Positions 9,306 through 18,126 of a stretch of DNA of 64,000 nucleotides are shown piece after piece. Source of the DNA: UBA4742 sp963785815. GTDB taxonomy: Bacteria; Actinomycetota; Acidimicrobiia; Acidimicrobiales; Acidimicrobilacustridaceae. A model generated the notes under the pieces. The model made no database searches. It saw only the letters and a list, made by a program, of their open reading frames with translations, and was not told where the DNA came from. Each line of letters begins with the position of its first letter. Within the stretch, counting starts at the first letter, position 1. Position numbers and translations under genes: made by a program. Location of the stretch: positions 1,054,001 through 1,118,000 of the forward strand of contig CAWAWN010000003.1 in the NCBI GenBank assembly GCA_963785815.1. The letters are read 5' to 3'.

Positions 9306-10808
9306 TCAGGGGCCGGGGTCGATGATGCCGACGCCGAGTCCCCAGAAGCCGCCGATGACGGCGTTCGTGGGGTTCGTGAACGACACGACGAGGAACTCGG
9401 GCGCGGCTGTGCTGTTGGCGGTCACGGTGATGGGGATGGTGGCCGTGGTCTGGCCGGGTGAGAAGGTGACGGTGCCGCCGGCGGCGATGTAGTCGGTGGT
9501 GGGGGCCTGACCCGCGGGATCGCCTGGGACCACGGCGGTCGTCCATTGCGCGGTCACCGTCTGGGTGGACGCCACCGACAGGGTGACGGGGATGTCGAGC
9601 TCAGTGGTGCCTGACGTCGGGGCGGTCACCGTGGCCGACCCGGGCACGACCACCGGTGGGCAGGCGTCGGTCGCCGGGTCGTAGGACACCGTGACCGAGC
9701 CATCGTGGGTCACGGGCAGGTTCGGGGCCAACGCCGACGAGGTCGAGGTGATCCAGGGCGCGGCCCATGACGAACCGCCGCCCCCGCCGCCGGTGCCGCC
9801 TCCGCCCCCACCCAGGCCGGCCCCGCCGCCACCGCCGAAGGTCGCTCCGCCTCCGCCGCCGAAGCCCACCCCGCCACCGCCGCCGCCGCCGCTGGCGACG
9901 TCACCGCCGATGCCGGCGTTGGTGGACGAATCCGCGCCGTTGCCTCCCGGCGCGATCCCGTCACCCCCCGTACCCGACGAGATGGCGATGGCCACGCCCC
10001 AGTGTCCCCCCGCGCCGGTCTGGCCGGGCCCGGCTGGGCTGCCGGGATGCACGTCGGTCGGCGTGCTTCCCGCCCCCCCGCCGCCACCGATCAGGCTCAG
10101 CCCACCGGTCCCACTGCCCCCGGTTCCCCCGGCCGCGCTCGCACCGCCGCTGACCGTCCCACCCCCGCCGCCGTTGGAGTAGGTCGCGCTCGGGGAGGCC
10201 GAACCGGTTCCCCCCACCCCGCCGGTGGTGCCACCGCCGCCGCCGGGCCCATCGGCGTTGCTGGCGCCGTCCAGCGCGTGGTGGTGGAGCAGCCCCGCGT
10301 TCCCGCCCGCGGCGAGTCCGTCATAGGTGCGGCCCCCGCCACCACCGGCGACCACGAGCGGCCCCGCCGTGTTGTACACGACCGACGCCCCGCCGCCACC
10401 GGCACCTCCGAGCAGGCCGCCACCGCCTCCGCCGCCGGTCCCGCCGTCCCCGCCGCCGACGCCAAGGCCCCCGAGCAGGCCAGCTCCGCCGACGAAGATC
10501 TGGAGTTGGGTCCCCGGGCTGGTGGCGAGGTGGCCGGCGACATCGGCGGCCCGACCGCCAGGCTTGCTCAACCCGATGCTTCCCGTGTTCGTCACAACGG
10601 CTCCGCCCGACCCGCCGATCGCCTCGAGGGTCACTCCACAGATCCCGGCGGGAACCGTGTAGAGCTGCACGGCGCCGGTCGAGGCGAACGTCGTGGACAC
10701 CGTCGACGCCGATGCGGGCAACGCCCCCACGATCGAGCCCGCGGCCAGCGCGACCACCCCGACGATCGGAGCCGACGCCAGCTTCCAGCCTCCACCTCTA
10801 CGTGCCAT
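9306..10808 (-). CDS. Secreted glycine-rich protein with C-terminal Calx-beta-like domain
   Basis: The ATG at 10808 gives a signal peptide (MARRGGGWKLASAPIVGVVA...ALPASAS). The mature N-terminus (STGAVQLYTVPAGICGVTLE) and the following poly-Gly segments up to about residue 390 resemble the glycine-rich domain found in ALK-type and bacterial surface proteins. The last 90 residues (TTDYIAAGGTVTFSPGQTTA, PITVTANSTA, FLVVSFTNPTNAVIGG) have the pattern of a Calx-beta motif, a Ca2+-binding beta sandwich. 500 residues, no sortase signal. Probably an extracellular adhesive or matrix protein; this role is inference. Its Gly codons produce long GC-rich open frames on the opposite strand that are not genes. 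Confidence 0.75.
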   Translation of the reverse strand: MARRGGGWKLASAPIVGVVALAAGSIVGALPASASTVSTTFASTGAVQLYTVPAGICGVTLEAIGGSGGAVVTNTGSIGLSKPGGRAADVAGHLATSPGTQLQIFVGGAGLLGGLGVGGGDGGTGGGGGGGLLGGAGGGGASVVYNTAGPLVVAGGGGGRTYDGLAAGGNAGLLHHHALDGASNADGPGGGGGTTGGVGGTGSASPSATYSNGGGGGTVSGGASAAGGTGGSGTGGLSLIGGGGGAGSTPTDVHPGSPAGPGQTGAGGHWGVAIAISSGTGGDGIAPGGNGADSSTNAGIGGDVASGGGGGGGVGFGGGGGATFGGGGGAGLGGGGGGTGGGGGGSSWAAPWITSTSSALAPNLPVTHDGSVTVSYDPATDACPPVVVPGSATVTAPTSGTTELDIPVTLSVASTQTVTAQWTTAVVPGDPAGQAPTTDYIAAGGTVTFSPGQTTATIPITVTANSTAAPEFLVVSFTNPTNAVIGGFWGLGVGIIDPGP

Positions 10809-10984
10809 GTCCGTCTCCTGGCGCGTTCGTCGCGAAAGCCCGTACGAAACCTTAGGCTCGTGGCCCATCCGCCGCGGCGCTGATCGGGCGGACGGTCTGT
10901 CGACCCGGCCGCGTCCGCGGCGCGGGGGCCCAGGTAGAGTCCAGCCTTGTCCACCCCGGCGCCCGAGAGGATCTGCCGCCACCC

Positions 10985-11698
10985 ATGGCCTCGTTGGATC
11001 AGCTGCTCGTCCTCCAGGAGCACGACACCGTCCTCGATCAGCTCCGCCATCGTCGGGCCACCCTTCCCCAGCGAGCCGAGGCCGAATCCATCCGGGCCAC
11101 GCTGAGAGAGGTGGCCGAGCGCCAAGAGGAGGTGGCCGAGGCCCGTTCCGAGGTGGCTCGAACCCAGAAACGACTCGAGGACGAGGTGGCCTCGGTGGAG
11201 GAGAAGGTGGCCAGCGTCCACGGTCAGCTCTACGGAGGCAGCGTCACGTCCCCCCGTGAGCTGCAGGCGCTGCAGGACGACGAGAACGCGCTGAAGCGTC
11301 ACCGGTCTGCGGTGGAGGACAAGGTCATCGAGCAGATGGAGCTGGCCGTCCCCCTCGACGAGCAGCGCGACGAGCTGGACGCGCGTCGGGCCGGGCTCGA
11401 GGCTGACGAGGCCCGACTGGTCGCCGAGCTGTCGGCCGCCGAGGCCGAGATCGACGCCGAGGCGGCCGGCGTCGACGCCGAGCGGGTCGACATCGCCGCC
11501 GCCGTCGATCCCGAGCTCCTCGAACGCTACGAGGGTCTGCGGCGGGATCTGGGCGGGATCGCAGTGGCTCGACTGGTCGGCACCAACTGCGGGGGCTGCC
11601 ACCTGACCCTCTCGGCCGTGGAGCTGGACCGCATCCGCCACCAACCCGACGGCGCGGTGGTGCTGTGCGAGGAGTGCGGGCGACTGCTCGTGCGCTGA
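10985..11698 (+). CDS. C4-type zinc ribbon coiled-coil protein (CdsZ/DUF164 family)
   Basis: A 237-residue protein. Residues 1-175 are heptad-rich coiled coil (LREVAERQEEVAEARSEVAR and similar) containing the family's GSVTSPRELQALQDD segment. The C-terminus has a zinc ribbon with two Cys pairs (CGGCH and CEECGRLLVR). The family is widespread and usually sits near rnhA/nif3-like genes in actinobacteria; its role is poorly defined (a proposed nucleic-acid or chaperone link). The next gene begins two bases after the stop, so these form an operon with the membrane protein and phosphatase downstream. Confidence 0.85.
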   Translation: MASLDQLLVLQEHDTVLDQLRHRRATLPQRAEAESIRATLREVAERQEEVAEARSEVARTQKRLEDEVASVEEKVASVHGQLYGGSVTSPRELQALQDDENALKRHRSAVEDKVIEQMELAVPLDEQRDELDARRAGLEADEARLVAELSAAEAEIDAEAAGVDAERVDIAAAVDPELLERYEGLRRDLGGIAVARLVGTNCGGCHLTLSAVELDRIRHQPDGAVVLCEECGRLLVR

Positions 11699-11699
11699 G

Positions 11700-12185
11700 A
11701 TGCTGCTCTGGTACATCGGGGTGAGCGTGGCCTTCGTCTGGAACGTCTTCCGCAGCCCGGCCCTCGACTACCGGTTGGTGGCCCTCGGGTCGGTGCTGCC
11801 CCTGTTCGAGGTGGTCGCCGGCGGACCGTGGCTGTTGCACACGCTGGTCTTCACCGTGGCCCTCCTGGTGATCGTCATGCTCGCCACCCGCCACCACCGG
11901 TTGCTGCGCCGAAGGCTCATCAGCCTCCCCATCGGCCTGATGGTCGGCCTGGTGCTCGACGGCTCGTGGACCGCCAAGGCCGTGTTCTGGTGGCCCTTCT
12001 TCGGCGTGGGTTTCCCGGGCGGGGGCCTCCCCGAGCTGCAGCGCGGCCCGGTGGTGCTCGTCGGCATGGAGCTCGTCGGGCTGGCGGCCCTGGTGTGGTG
12101 CTGGCGGGCCTTCGGGCTGGCCGACCCGGAGAACCGCCAGCTGTTCGTGCGCACCGGCCACCTCAACCGCGACGTCGTGCGATGA
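11700..12185 (+). CDS. Hypothetical four-helix membrane protein
   Basis: A 161-residue integral membrane protein with helices at roughly residues 2-16, 24-34, 44-62 and 113-135, and a charged His/Arg loop (RHHRLLRRR). The overall pattern, with a 'LDGSWT' element between helices, is common in acidimicrobial and mycobacterial small membrane proteins of unknown function. It starts immediately after the zinc-ribbon gene stop, and its own stop overlaps a following micro-ORF (ATGA), indicating tight translational coupling. Confidence 0.7.
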   Translation: MLLWYIGVSVAFVWNVFRSPALDYRLVALGSVLPLFEVVAGGPWLLHTLVFTVALLVIVMLATRHHRLLRRRLISLPIGLMVGLVLDGSWTAKAVFWWPFFGVGFPGGGLPELQRGPVVLVGMELVGLAALVWCWRAFGLADPENRQLFVRTGHLNRDVVR

Positions 12186-12208
12186 GCACGCTCCCGGCTC
12201 TGCGATGA
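12182..12208 (+). other. Eight-codon micro-ORF coupling two genes
   Basis: ATG at 12182 overlaps the upstream stop as ATGA and encodes MSTLPALR. Its own TGA overlaps the ATG of the phosphatase gene, again as ATGA. The sequence TGCGATGAGCACG occurs twice, 24 bases apart (12178-12190 and 12202-12214), so the micro-ORF looks like a small tandem duplication of the original coupling site. Confidence 0.4.
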
Positions 12209-12819
12209 GCACGTTGGTGGTCGTGCGCCACGGGCGCACCCGGGCCAACGCCGCCCGCCAGCTGCTGGGGCGGCGCGACGTGCCCCTCGACGCCCTGGGC
12301 CAGGCCCAGGCGGCGGCGCTGGCCGCGGCGGTGGGGCCCGTCGACCGGGTGGTCACCAGCCCGCTGCTGCGGGCTCGCCAGACGGCGGCGGCGTTCGACG
12401 CACCGGTGGCCGTCGACGACCGCTTCATCGAGTTGGACTACGGCACCTACGACGGCATGGCGTTGGCCGACGTCCCCCTCGAGTTCTGGGACCAGCTCCG
12501 CTCGGGCGAGGCCGCCGGGGAGCTGGTCGACCACACCGCCGATCGTTTCGAGTCGCTGGCCGCGCTGCGTCGCCGGGTGGAGGCCGGGCTCGAAGAGGTG
12601 CGCGCCTCGGAGGACGCCACCACGGTGGTCGTCACCCACGTGTCGCCGGTCAAGGCCGCCGTCACCTGGGCGATGGGCGTGGGCGACGAGGCGACGTGGC
12701 GCCTGTTCGTGCACCCGGCGTCCATCTCGCGCATCGAGGTGACGCCCCGGGGGCCGGTGCTGCACTCGTTCAACGAGGTGGCGCACCTGGCGGACCTGGT
12801 CGACCCCGACGGGGTGTGA
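12205..12819 (+). CDS. Histidine phosphatase (phosphoglycerate mutase-like) family protein
   Basis: Residues 4-10 LVVVRHG contain the RHG catalytic signature. The following NAARQLLGRRDVPLDALG and SPLLRARQTAAAF supply the second Arg cluster, and VVVTHVSPVKAAVTWAMG supplies the second catalytic His. 204 residues, right for the single-domain family that includes acid phosphatases, CobC-like and broad-specificity phosphatases. It probably dephosphorylates a small metabolite in the cytoplasm. It is last in the operon starting at 10985. Confidence 0.9.
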   Translation: MSTLVVVRHGRTRANAARQLLGRRDVPLDALGQAQAAALAAAVGPVDRVVTSPLLRARQTAAAFDAPVAVDDRFIELDYGTYDGMALADVPLEFWDQLRSGEAAGELVDHTADRFESLAALRRRVEAGLEEVRASEDATTVVVTHVSPVKAAVTWAMGVGDEATWRLFVHPASISRIEVTPRGPVLHSFNEVAHLADLVDPDGV

Positions 12820-13114
12820 CGGCTCCGGCGCGTGACGGTCTCGAGCCCCGGCCGATGATCAGCGCGGGGCTCGGTGAGACGGGGTGCCGCCGCGGGGACC
12901 CCGGTCGGGTCGTACGGAGCGAGGAGGGGACCGTACGTCCCGGCTGTTCGGGGCCACCGCGGCGGATGGGTTGGTCTGGACGCCAGTCGTGCCTTCCCTC
13001 CAACACCCGTGCTCATGGCAACGGCCGCCTTGATCCCGGTGTTGAGCCCAATGATCCATCCGACCCACCAGATGGGGTCGAACGTCCTATCTCTTGGCCC
13101 TGCGGTCGGGTAGG

Positions 13115-14116
13115 TCAGTCGAAGCCGGCGCGGATCTCGGTGAGGCAGCCGGGGTCGATGGTGTACGGGAGGTAGAACCCGATGCGGTCGGGGCGGCTCC
13201 CGAAACGGGTCGCCACCGCCGAGCCCACCTGGCCCGGCTCGGCCCGGATGGCCAGCGTGTCGAGCACCTCGTCGTCGATCCGGCTGGCCATCTCGTTCCA
13301 CCGGCCCTGGCGCACCAGGTCGTTCAGCTCCGTCTGCAGGTCCCCCCAGCCGTGCTGGTCGAGCACCGGGCGGTAGGCGGGGGTCGAGCCGTAGAAGCCG
13401 AGCAGGAACCGGGTGCCGGCCTCGGCCACGGCCATCTCCTCGGCGTCGCGGCCCGTGCACACGATGGCGGTGGCCGCCACCGAGAGCTCGTCGGGCTGGC
13501 GGTCGGCCTCGGCCAGGCCGGCATCGACTGCCACGAGCGTGCGCTCCTGGAAGTAGGACGCGGACATGAACGGGTGCAGCAGCACCCCGTCGGCCAACGA
13601 CGCCACCATCCGGGTCATGCGCGGCCCCAGCGCGCCCACCAGGATCGGGGGCGGGCCCCAGGGCAGCGGTCCGGGGTTGAACGTCGGCTGCATGAGCGTG
13701 TAGATCGAGAACGGGCTGCGGTGGTCGAGGCGCGCTCCGTCCTGCCAACAGGCGAAGATGGCCTTGAGGGCGACCACCATGTCGGCCATGCGGTCCACCG
13801 GTTGGGACCAGGTGGCGCTGAAGCGTCGCTCCACGTTGGCGCGCACCTGGGTGCCCAGCCCGAGCATGAAGCGGCCCTGCGACAGCTTCTGGAGGTCCCA
13901 GGCCGTGTAGGCCAGGTGCATGGCGCTGCGAGGGAAGGCCACCGCGATGTTCGAGTAGAGGGTCAGGTCGGTGACCTGGGCGGCGAGGGCCAAGGGCAGG
14001 AAGACGTCCCCCACCCCTTCGAAGCTGAAGGCGCCGTCGAAGCCGAGGTCGGCGAGCTGGCGGGCCCGGTCGGCCACCTCGCGGATCTCGGTGGGCAAGA
14101 GGGTGTCGATGTGCAT
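13115..14116 (-). CDS. LLM class F420-dependent oxidoreductase
   Basis: The ATG at 14116 (MHIDTLLPTEIREVADRARQ) is preferred over the ATG 15 bases upstream because it matches the short beta-strand start of the family. Motifs include YSNIAVAFPRSAMHLAYTAW, SQGRFMLGLGTQVRANVERR and PPPILVGALGPRMTRMVASL, typical of the luciferase-like barrel, with the C-terminal IGFYLPYTIDPGCLTEIRAG. 333 residues. It resembles the actinobacterial F420-dependent subfamily annotated TIGR03617; cofactor choice is inferred. The convergent neighbour is separated by a 295-base gap. The gene is intact. Confidence 0.85.
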   Translation of the reverse strand: MHIDTLLPTEIREVADRARQLADLGFDGAFSFEGVGDVFLPLALAAQVTDLTLYSNIAVAFPRSAMHLAYTAWDLQKLSQGRFMLGLGTQVRANVERRFSATWSQPVDRMADMVVALKAIFACWQDGARLDHRSPFSIYTLMQPTFNPGPLPWGPPPILVGALGPRMTRMVASLADGVLLHPFMSASYFQERTLVAVDAGLAEADRQPDELSVAATAIVCTGRDAEEMAVAEAGTRFLLGFYGSTPAYRPVLDQHGWGDLQTELNDLVRQGRWNEMASRIDDEVLDTLAIRAEPGQVGSAVATRFGSRPDRIGFYLPYTIDPGCLTEIRAGFD

Positions 14117-14242
14117 GCGAGAGCCTGGCACGGCTCGCCGACCGGGCGGCTCCTGTCGGTCTTAACGAGATCTTTGCGCGTCCGGCCGAACCTTGACGGG
14201 TGCTTAGCGAGCACGTCGGGGGCCCCATGCGACGATCGCCAG

Positions 14243-14638
14243 GTGAGGCCGATCACGCCCCCTGCGCTGACCTGCACGAACTGCGGGGCGACCACGACCG
14301 GGCCGATCCTGCGGTGGGGCAGCCGGCGTCGCGAGCACGTGGTGTGCGCCAGCTGCTGCGGTCCCGAGCTCGAGTTCAGCGAGTGCTGCGGGTGGTGCGA
14401 GCGACCGTTCCGCTACTCCGGCCAGGGGCGCCGGCGCTACTGCACCGAGCGCTGCCGACGCCAGGCCTCCGCCCGGCGCACCGGCCGCGTGGCCCCCGCC
14501 ATCGAGGTGGCGTGCGCGGCCTGCGGCCGCACCTTCATGGGACGCCGGGCGGACGCCGTCTACTGCAGCTCGTCCTGTCGTCAGCTCGCCTATCGCCGGC
14601 GTCACCAGGCCAGCGGCGAGCAGCAGGCCAGCGGTTGA
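14243..14638 (+). CDS. Cysteine-rich zinc-finger hypothetical protein
   Basis: A GTG at 14243 gives 131 residues with six metal-binding Cys clusters: CTNCG, CASCC, ECCGWCE, YCTERCRRQ, CAACGRTF and YCSSSCRQ. The repeated YC-x2-x-C-R pattern resembles treble-clef fingers of HNH/MYND-like small proteins. The Arg-rich spacers (RRREH, RRHQ) suggest nucleic acid binding. No catalytic domain seen. The start is the first in-frame initiator before the first finger; upstream sequence is antisense to the LLM gene promoter region. Confidence 0.6.
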   Translation: MRPITPPALTCTNCGATTTGPILRWGSRRREHVVCASCCGPELEFSECCGWCERPFRYSGQGRRRYCTERCRRQASARRTGRVAPAIEVACAACGRTFMGRRADAVYCSSSCRQLAYRRRHQASGEQQASG

Positions 14639-14730
14639 CCTCGTCGGGCTGAGTGGCTCCCGGTCGAGCTGGGGGTCTATCTTCGCCAGGTCGGCGGCTC
14701 GGTCGGAGTCGCCCGTTGGGAGGTGGAGTG

Positions 14731-14931
14731 GTGCGACGGTTCGGGTTGGCGTTGGCCGTGGTGGTCGGCGCGTTGGCGGTGGTCGCGGGATGCGCGCCCG
14801 AACCCCCGAGGTCGACGGCGCCCACCCATCCCACCGGCTCGACGCTGCCGCCGCTGAACACGGTGCCGCCCACCATCGCGGCGCCGCCGGCCACCATCGT
14901 CATCACCACCACGATCCCGCCCAAGAAGTAG
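14731..14931 (+). CDS. Small Pro/Thr-rich lipoprotein
   Basis: A GTG at 14731 preceded by GGGAGGTGG encodes 66 residues: VRRFGLALAVVVGALAVVAG followed by the lipidated Cys (lipobox VVAGC), then a Pro/Thr-rich tail ending TTIPPKK. It is a typical tiny cell-surface lipoprotein with no fold beyond the anchor. Function unknown. Confidence 0.6.
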   Translation: MRRFGLALAVVVGALAVVAGCAPEPPRSTAPTHPTGSTLPPLNTVPPTIAAPPATIVITTTIPPKK

Positions 14932-15014
14932 GGCGGCGGACCCGAGACCTCGGCCGGGCCGACGGTTCGGGTGGTCAGGCGTCGGCCAGGCGCGGCCGAC
15001 CCGGCCGGTCGAAC

Positions 15015-15668
15015 CTACGAGGAGATGCCCTTGGCCCAGGCACAGCCCTTGGCCGCGGCCTGCACCACGGCAAAGTGCGCGTAGGCGCTGCGGCGCTGGT
15101 TGCTGTTGGCCGACGAGCTGGCGTTGACGGTCTTGTTGGCGTTGTAGATGGCCTGGACGCTGGCGCAGTCGTTCTTGGCCAGGGCCTTGTCGATGCCGAT
15201 GACGGTGAGCGGCAGGGAGTTGTTCTGGTAGATCCCGAACCGCAGGCTGCCCGCCGGACCCTTGGTGATGGTCACGGTCTTCCCGTCGAGCGAGGTGTAG
15301 CTCCACGTCGTGGCGTTCGGCCCCGCGGTCGACGCGGTCTGACCGTTGCCCGTAGTGGTCGCCGTGGCTCCCGCGGTCGTGGTGGTGGCGGCCGCGGTGG
15401 ACGTCGACTTGTGGCCCTTGGCGATCACGACGACCACCCCGACGACGACCAGCGCCGCCACCACGATGCCGGCGATGTCGAGCGGCTTGAGTCCCTTGCG
15501 CCGGCTCGAGCGCGAACGATGGGAGCGGTGCTGGCGGGCCTCGGGGGCGAGAGACGCGCCGGACAGCAGGTCTTCGTCTTCGGCCGCGTCTTCGTCTTCG
15601 GCCGCGTCTTCGTCTTCGGCCGCGTCTTCGGCTTTGTCTTCGTCTTCGGACGGGGGTGTATCGGTCAC
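15015..15668 (-). CDS. Membrane-anchored protein with acidic repeat N-terminus
   Basis: A GTG at 15668 starts VTDTPPSEDEDKAED followed by three perfect repeats of a six-residue acidic unit (AAEDED), a basic patch (RSHRSRSSRRKG), one transmembrane helix (IAGIVVAALVVVGVVVVIA) and an external Thr/Ala-rich linker. The C-terminal domain (FGIYQNNSLPLTVIGIDKAL, NANKTVNASSS) has two Cys (CASVQ and CAWAKG) that may form a disulfide. 217 residues. The cytoplasmic acid tract and the external domain suggest a sensor or partner-binding protein; no family recognised. Confidence 0.65.
   Translation of the reverse strand: MTDTPPSEDEDKAEDAAEDEDAAEDEDAAEDEDLLSGASLAPEARQHRSHRSRSSRRKGLKPLDIAGIVVAALVVVGVVVVIAKGHKSTSTAAATTTTAGATATTTGNGQTASTAGPNATTWSYTSLDGKTVTITKGPAGSLRFGIYQNNSLPLTVIGIDKALAKNDCASVQAIYNANKTVNASSSANSNQRRSAYAHFAVVQAAAKGCAWAKGISS
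15571..15624 (-). repeat. Three perfect 18-bp tandem repeats encoding an acidic segment
   Basis: The unit TCTTCGTCTTCGGCCGCG (forward strand) occurs three times without mismatch, followed by degenerate copies to about 15650. In the gene it encodes a repeated DEDAAE motif. Such in-frame 18-bp repeats can expand or contract without breaking the protein. Confidence 0.85.
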
Positions 15669-15730
15669 GAACGCACTCCAGGCGGCGGGTTGGGAGAAAG
15701 CCGAAAGGCTAGCGACCCGGCGGCGCGCTG

Positions 15731-16966
15731 TCAGGCAGTGCGCGGATCGGGGGCGGTCGGCGCGGTCGAGCCGGCCGGTTGGGCGGCGTCGCCGGGCTGG
15801 CGGACCAGGGCGACGGCCAAGGACGCGGCCAGCAGCAGGAAGGCCAGCAGGCTGCGCGTGTCGGCCACCAGTCGCAGGCCGGGGAGCTTGAGGATGTGGT
15901 TGACCGCCGCCTCGGGCACGGCGATGCCCACGAGCGCGACGGCGGCCAGCACGGCGCTGAGCTTGTCGCGGCCGGCCACCACCAGTGCCGGCAGGGCGTA
16001 GACCCAGTAGTAGTCGAACGATCCGGGCGTGCACAGCGAGAGAACCACGCTCAACAAGCCGGCCGTCAAGATGAGCTTGGACACGACCGGTGGGTGGTCG
16101 TGCCAGAGCTTGGTCATCCACACCAGCGCGGCGATCAGCACGACGCCGATGGCGGCCCAGAGCGTGCCACGGGAGGCCGCCGAGTGGGACAGCAGGGCCT
16201 GGAAGGACACGTCGGTGGGTCGCACCGGCGCCACCCGGGTGCGCAGGTAGGGCAGCGTCCAGCGCGCCCACGAGGTCATCTGGTGGATCCGCAGGATGGC
16301 GATGCCGTTGAGCACCACGGGCACGGCCACGGCCAGCGCGGTGGCGGTCCACTCGCCCAGCAGCACAAAGATGAGCAGCATGGGCAGGGCGGTGATCTTC
16401 AGGGCGATGGCCAGCCCGAGGGCCACGCCACCCCAGCCGGCGTGGCCGAACCGTCCCAACCGGTGGCGGAAGCGGCCCGAGACCAGGATCAGTGACGCCA
16501 GCACCAGGCTGGCCGTGGCGATGTCGTAGTTGCCCCGACCCATGCGACCGCACAGGAAGAAGGCGGCGGCCAGCATGGCCCAGGCCCACCAGCGGGGCGC
16601 GGGGAGCGACTCGTGGTGGGTGGCCCGCCACGCGCCCAGCGCCAGCCACCCCAACATGAGGAAGTCGGCCAGGCCCCACAGGTGACCGCTGAGGGTCCGC
16701 GACGCGGCCTCGGGCCACAGCAGCAGGGCGGCACTGGGGGTGAAGACGAAGTCGCTGGTGTTGGGGTGGCGGACGTAGGGCGAGGTGCCGGACGCGAACG
16801 TGTGGATGCCGCGCCAGATCGAGCTGAAGTCCTTGGGCACGACGGCCGCGTTGGTGAGCAGGAAGTAGATCCCGGTGAGCACCACGGCGATCCCGGCGAC
16901 CCACTCGAGCGCGCTCAACGGCCGGAGGTCGTTGAGCCGCTTGGTCGGTTGCCGGATGGTGCTCAT
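15731..16966 (-). CDS. GT87-like polyprenol-phosphate-dependent glycosyltransferase (DUF2029)
   Basis: A 411-residue multi-span membrane protein with about ten helices. After the first helix (EWVAGIAVVLTGIYFLL) comes an external loop with WRGIHTFASGTSPYVRH and FVFTPSAALLLWP, as in the mycobacterial alpha-mannosyltransferase family GT87. CGRMGRGNYDIATASLVLAS and LALGLAIALKITALPMLLI are further family-like segments (K in 'LKITAL' is characteristic). It probably adds a hexose, from a polyprenyl-phosphate donor, to a surface glycan or lipoglycan on the outer face of the membrane. Acceptor unknown. Confidence 0.8.
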   Translation of the reverse strand: MSTIRQPTKRLNDLRPLSALEWVAGIAVVLTGIYFLLTNAAVVPKDFSSIWRGIHTFASGTSPYVRHPNTSDFVFTPSAALLLWPEAASRTLSGHLWGLADFLMLGWLALGAWRATHHESLPAPRWWAWAMLAAAFFLCGRMGRGNYDIATASLVLASLILVSGRFRHRLGRFGHAGWGGVALGLAIALKITALPMLLIFVLLGEWTATALAVAVPVVLNGIAILRIHQMTSWARWTLPYLRTRVAPVRPTDVSFQALLSHSAASRGTLWAAIGVVLIAALVWMTKLWHDHPPVVSKLILTAGLLSVVLSLCTPGSFDYYWVYALPALVVAGRDKLSAVLAAVALVGIAVPEAAVNHILKLPGLRLVADTRSLLAFLLLAASLAVALVRQPGDAAQPAGSTAPTAPDPRTA

Positions 16967-17077
16967 GGGCCCCCGCTGACGGTGGTGGTCGTCCGCCCCG
17001 CCGGGGCGGACGACGGCGATACCTTAGCCAGCGGCCATCCTCGGTGAGCCCGCCACGCGTCCGGACGAGCCGGCCGC

Positions 17078-18049
17078 TCAGGCGAAGGCGGGCAGCACCT
17101 CCTGCTCGAACAGGTGCAGGCTGGACCAGGCCAGGTCGATGGGCATGCCGCCGCACATGGGGTGGAACATGGCGAAGGGGAACGCGGCGGCGCGCTGCTC
17201 CTCGATGAACTGGTCGGGGGTGACCACCCGGTACTGGCCGGTGGCGGCCAGCGCGTCGAGGTCGGTGACCGTGTGGTAAGGCGCGGCCAGGTCGTCCTGG
17301 GCCTGCCAGGCACCGTAGGCCTGGGTTTCGTGCAAGAAGTAGGGGCCCATCCGCTCCCACCCCTCGTCGGCGTCGGTGGCCAGCGCCACCGTCTCCATCT
17401 CGCTGATGGGACTCGGTCCGGGATCGGGACGACCCAGGGCCTGGACCTCGTCGCGGTAGAAGTCCCACACCTCGGGCACCGTGGGGATGAAGCCGTCGGC
17501 GATGCGGGCAGCCCGCCGGGCGGCCGCCTCGCTGCTGCCGCCGAGCGAGATGGACGGGCCGCCCGGGCGGAACGGGGCGGGGGTCAGCTGCACCGCGCGC
17601 CCGCGGTACTCGAAGGGCTCGCCGCGGAAGGCCGAGCGCAGGGTGGCGACCGTCTCCGTGACCCGCGTGGCCCGCTCGTTCATGGGCACGCCGAACAGGT
17701 CGAACTCCTCGTGGACGTAGCCGCCGGCCACGATCAGGTCGACCCGACCCCGGCTCAGGTTGTCCAGGAAGATCATGTCCTCGGCCAGGCGGAGCGGGTC
17801 GTGGAACGGGGCGATGAGAGCGGCGATCATGAACCCCACGTTGGTGGTGCGGGCGGCCATGGCCGCCAACATGGGGATGGGGCTGGGCAGGTAGCCGTCG
17901 GCCGACCCGTGGTGCTCGGAGACGGCGATGTTGACGCAACCCAGTCGGTCGGCCCACTCGGCCATCTCGAGGGCGGCGGTGTAGCGGTCGGCGGTGGAGG
18001 TGGCCGCCATGGTCGGGTTGCGCAGATCGAATCGGAGGCCGAAGAGCAT
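17078..18049 (-). CDS. LLM class flavin-dependent oxidoreductase
   Basis: Starts MLFGLRFDLRNP at 18049. Luciferase-like features include NIAVSEHHGSADGYLPSPIP (the EHH element that binds flavin in bacterial luciferase-type enzymes), LSRGRVDLIVAGGYVHEEFD and GGPSISLGGSSEAAARRAAR. 323 residues, normal size. The EHHG motif favours an FMN-type rather than F420-type barrel, but cofactor and substrate are inferred. Intact, monocistronic or leading the downstream GT87 gene. Confidence 0.85.
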   Translation of the reverse strand: MLFGLRFDLRNPTMAATSTADRYTAALEMAEWADRLGCVNIAVSEHHGSADGYLPSPIPMLAAMAARTTNVGFMIAALIAPFHDPLRLAEDMIFLDNLSRGRVDLIVAGGYVHEEFDLFGVPMNERATRVTETVATLRSAFRGEPFEYRGRAVQLTPAPFRPGGPSISLGGSSEAAARRAARIADGFIPTVPEVWDFYRDEVQALGRPDPGPSPISEMETVALATDADEGWERMGPYFLHETQAYGAWQAQDDLAAPYHTVTDLDALAATGQYRVVTPDQFIEEQRAAAFPFAMFHPMCGGMPIDLAWSSLHLFEQEVLPAFA

Positions 18050-18126
18050 GGCGGGATGTTACGCAGGCTCGGACGGATTCCAGTCGGTGCGCGCCGAAGG
18101 GTGAGGTGCGCCAAGGGGCACGGGTC

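Noticed and set aside
9691..10662. Long forward-strand open frames rich in Pro and Ala opposite the 9306-10808 gene
   Set aside because: They are the complements of Gly-rich codons of the real secreted protein on the reverse strand; no ribosome binding site or conserved motif.
12820..13114. Short open frames on both strands between the phosphatase and the LLM gene
   Set aside because: No start signals, no recognisable motifs and fragmented codon use; treated as non-coding (295 bases).
13094..14240. Forward open frame running through the LLM oxidoreductase region into the zinc-finger gene
   Set aside because: The part before 14243 is antisense to an intact LLM gene and has no motifs; only the Cys-rich end is coding, starting at the GTG 14243.
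15731..17957. A single reverse reading frame spanning several genes (15015-17957)
   Set aside because: It is an accidental absence of stops in high-GC DNA; the real genes (15015-15668, 15731-16966, 17078-18049) lie partly in other frames and have clear motifs.
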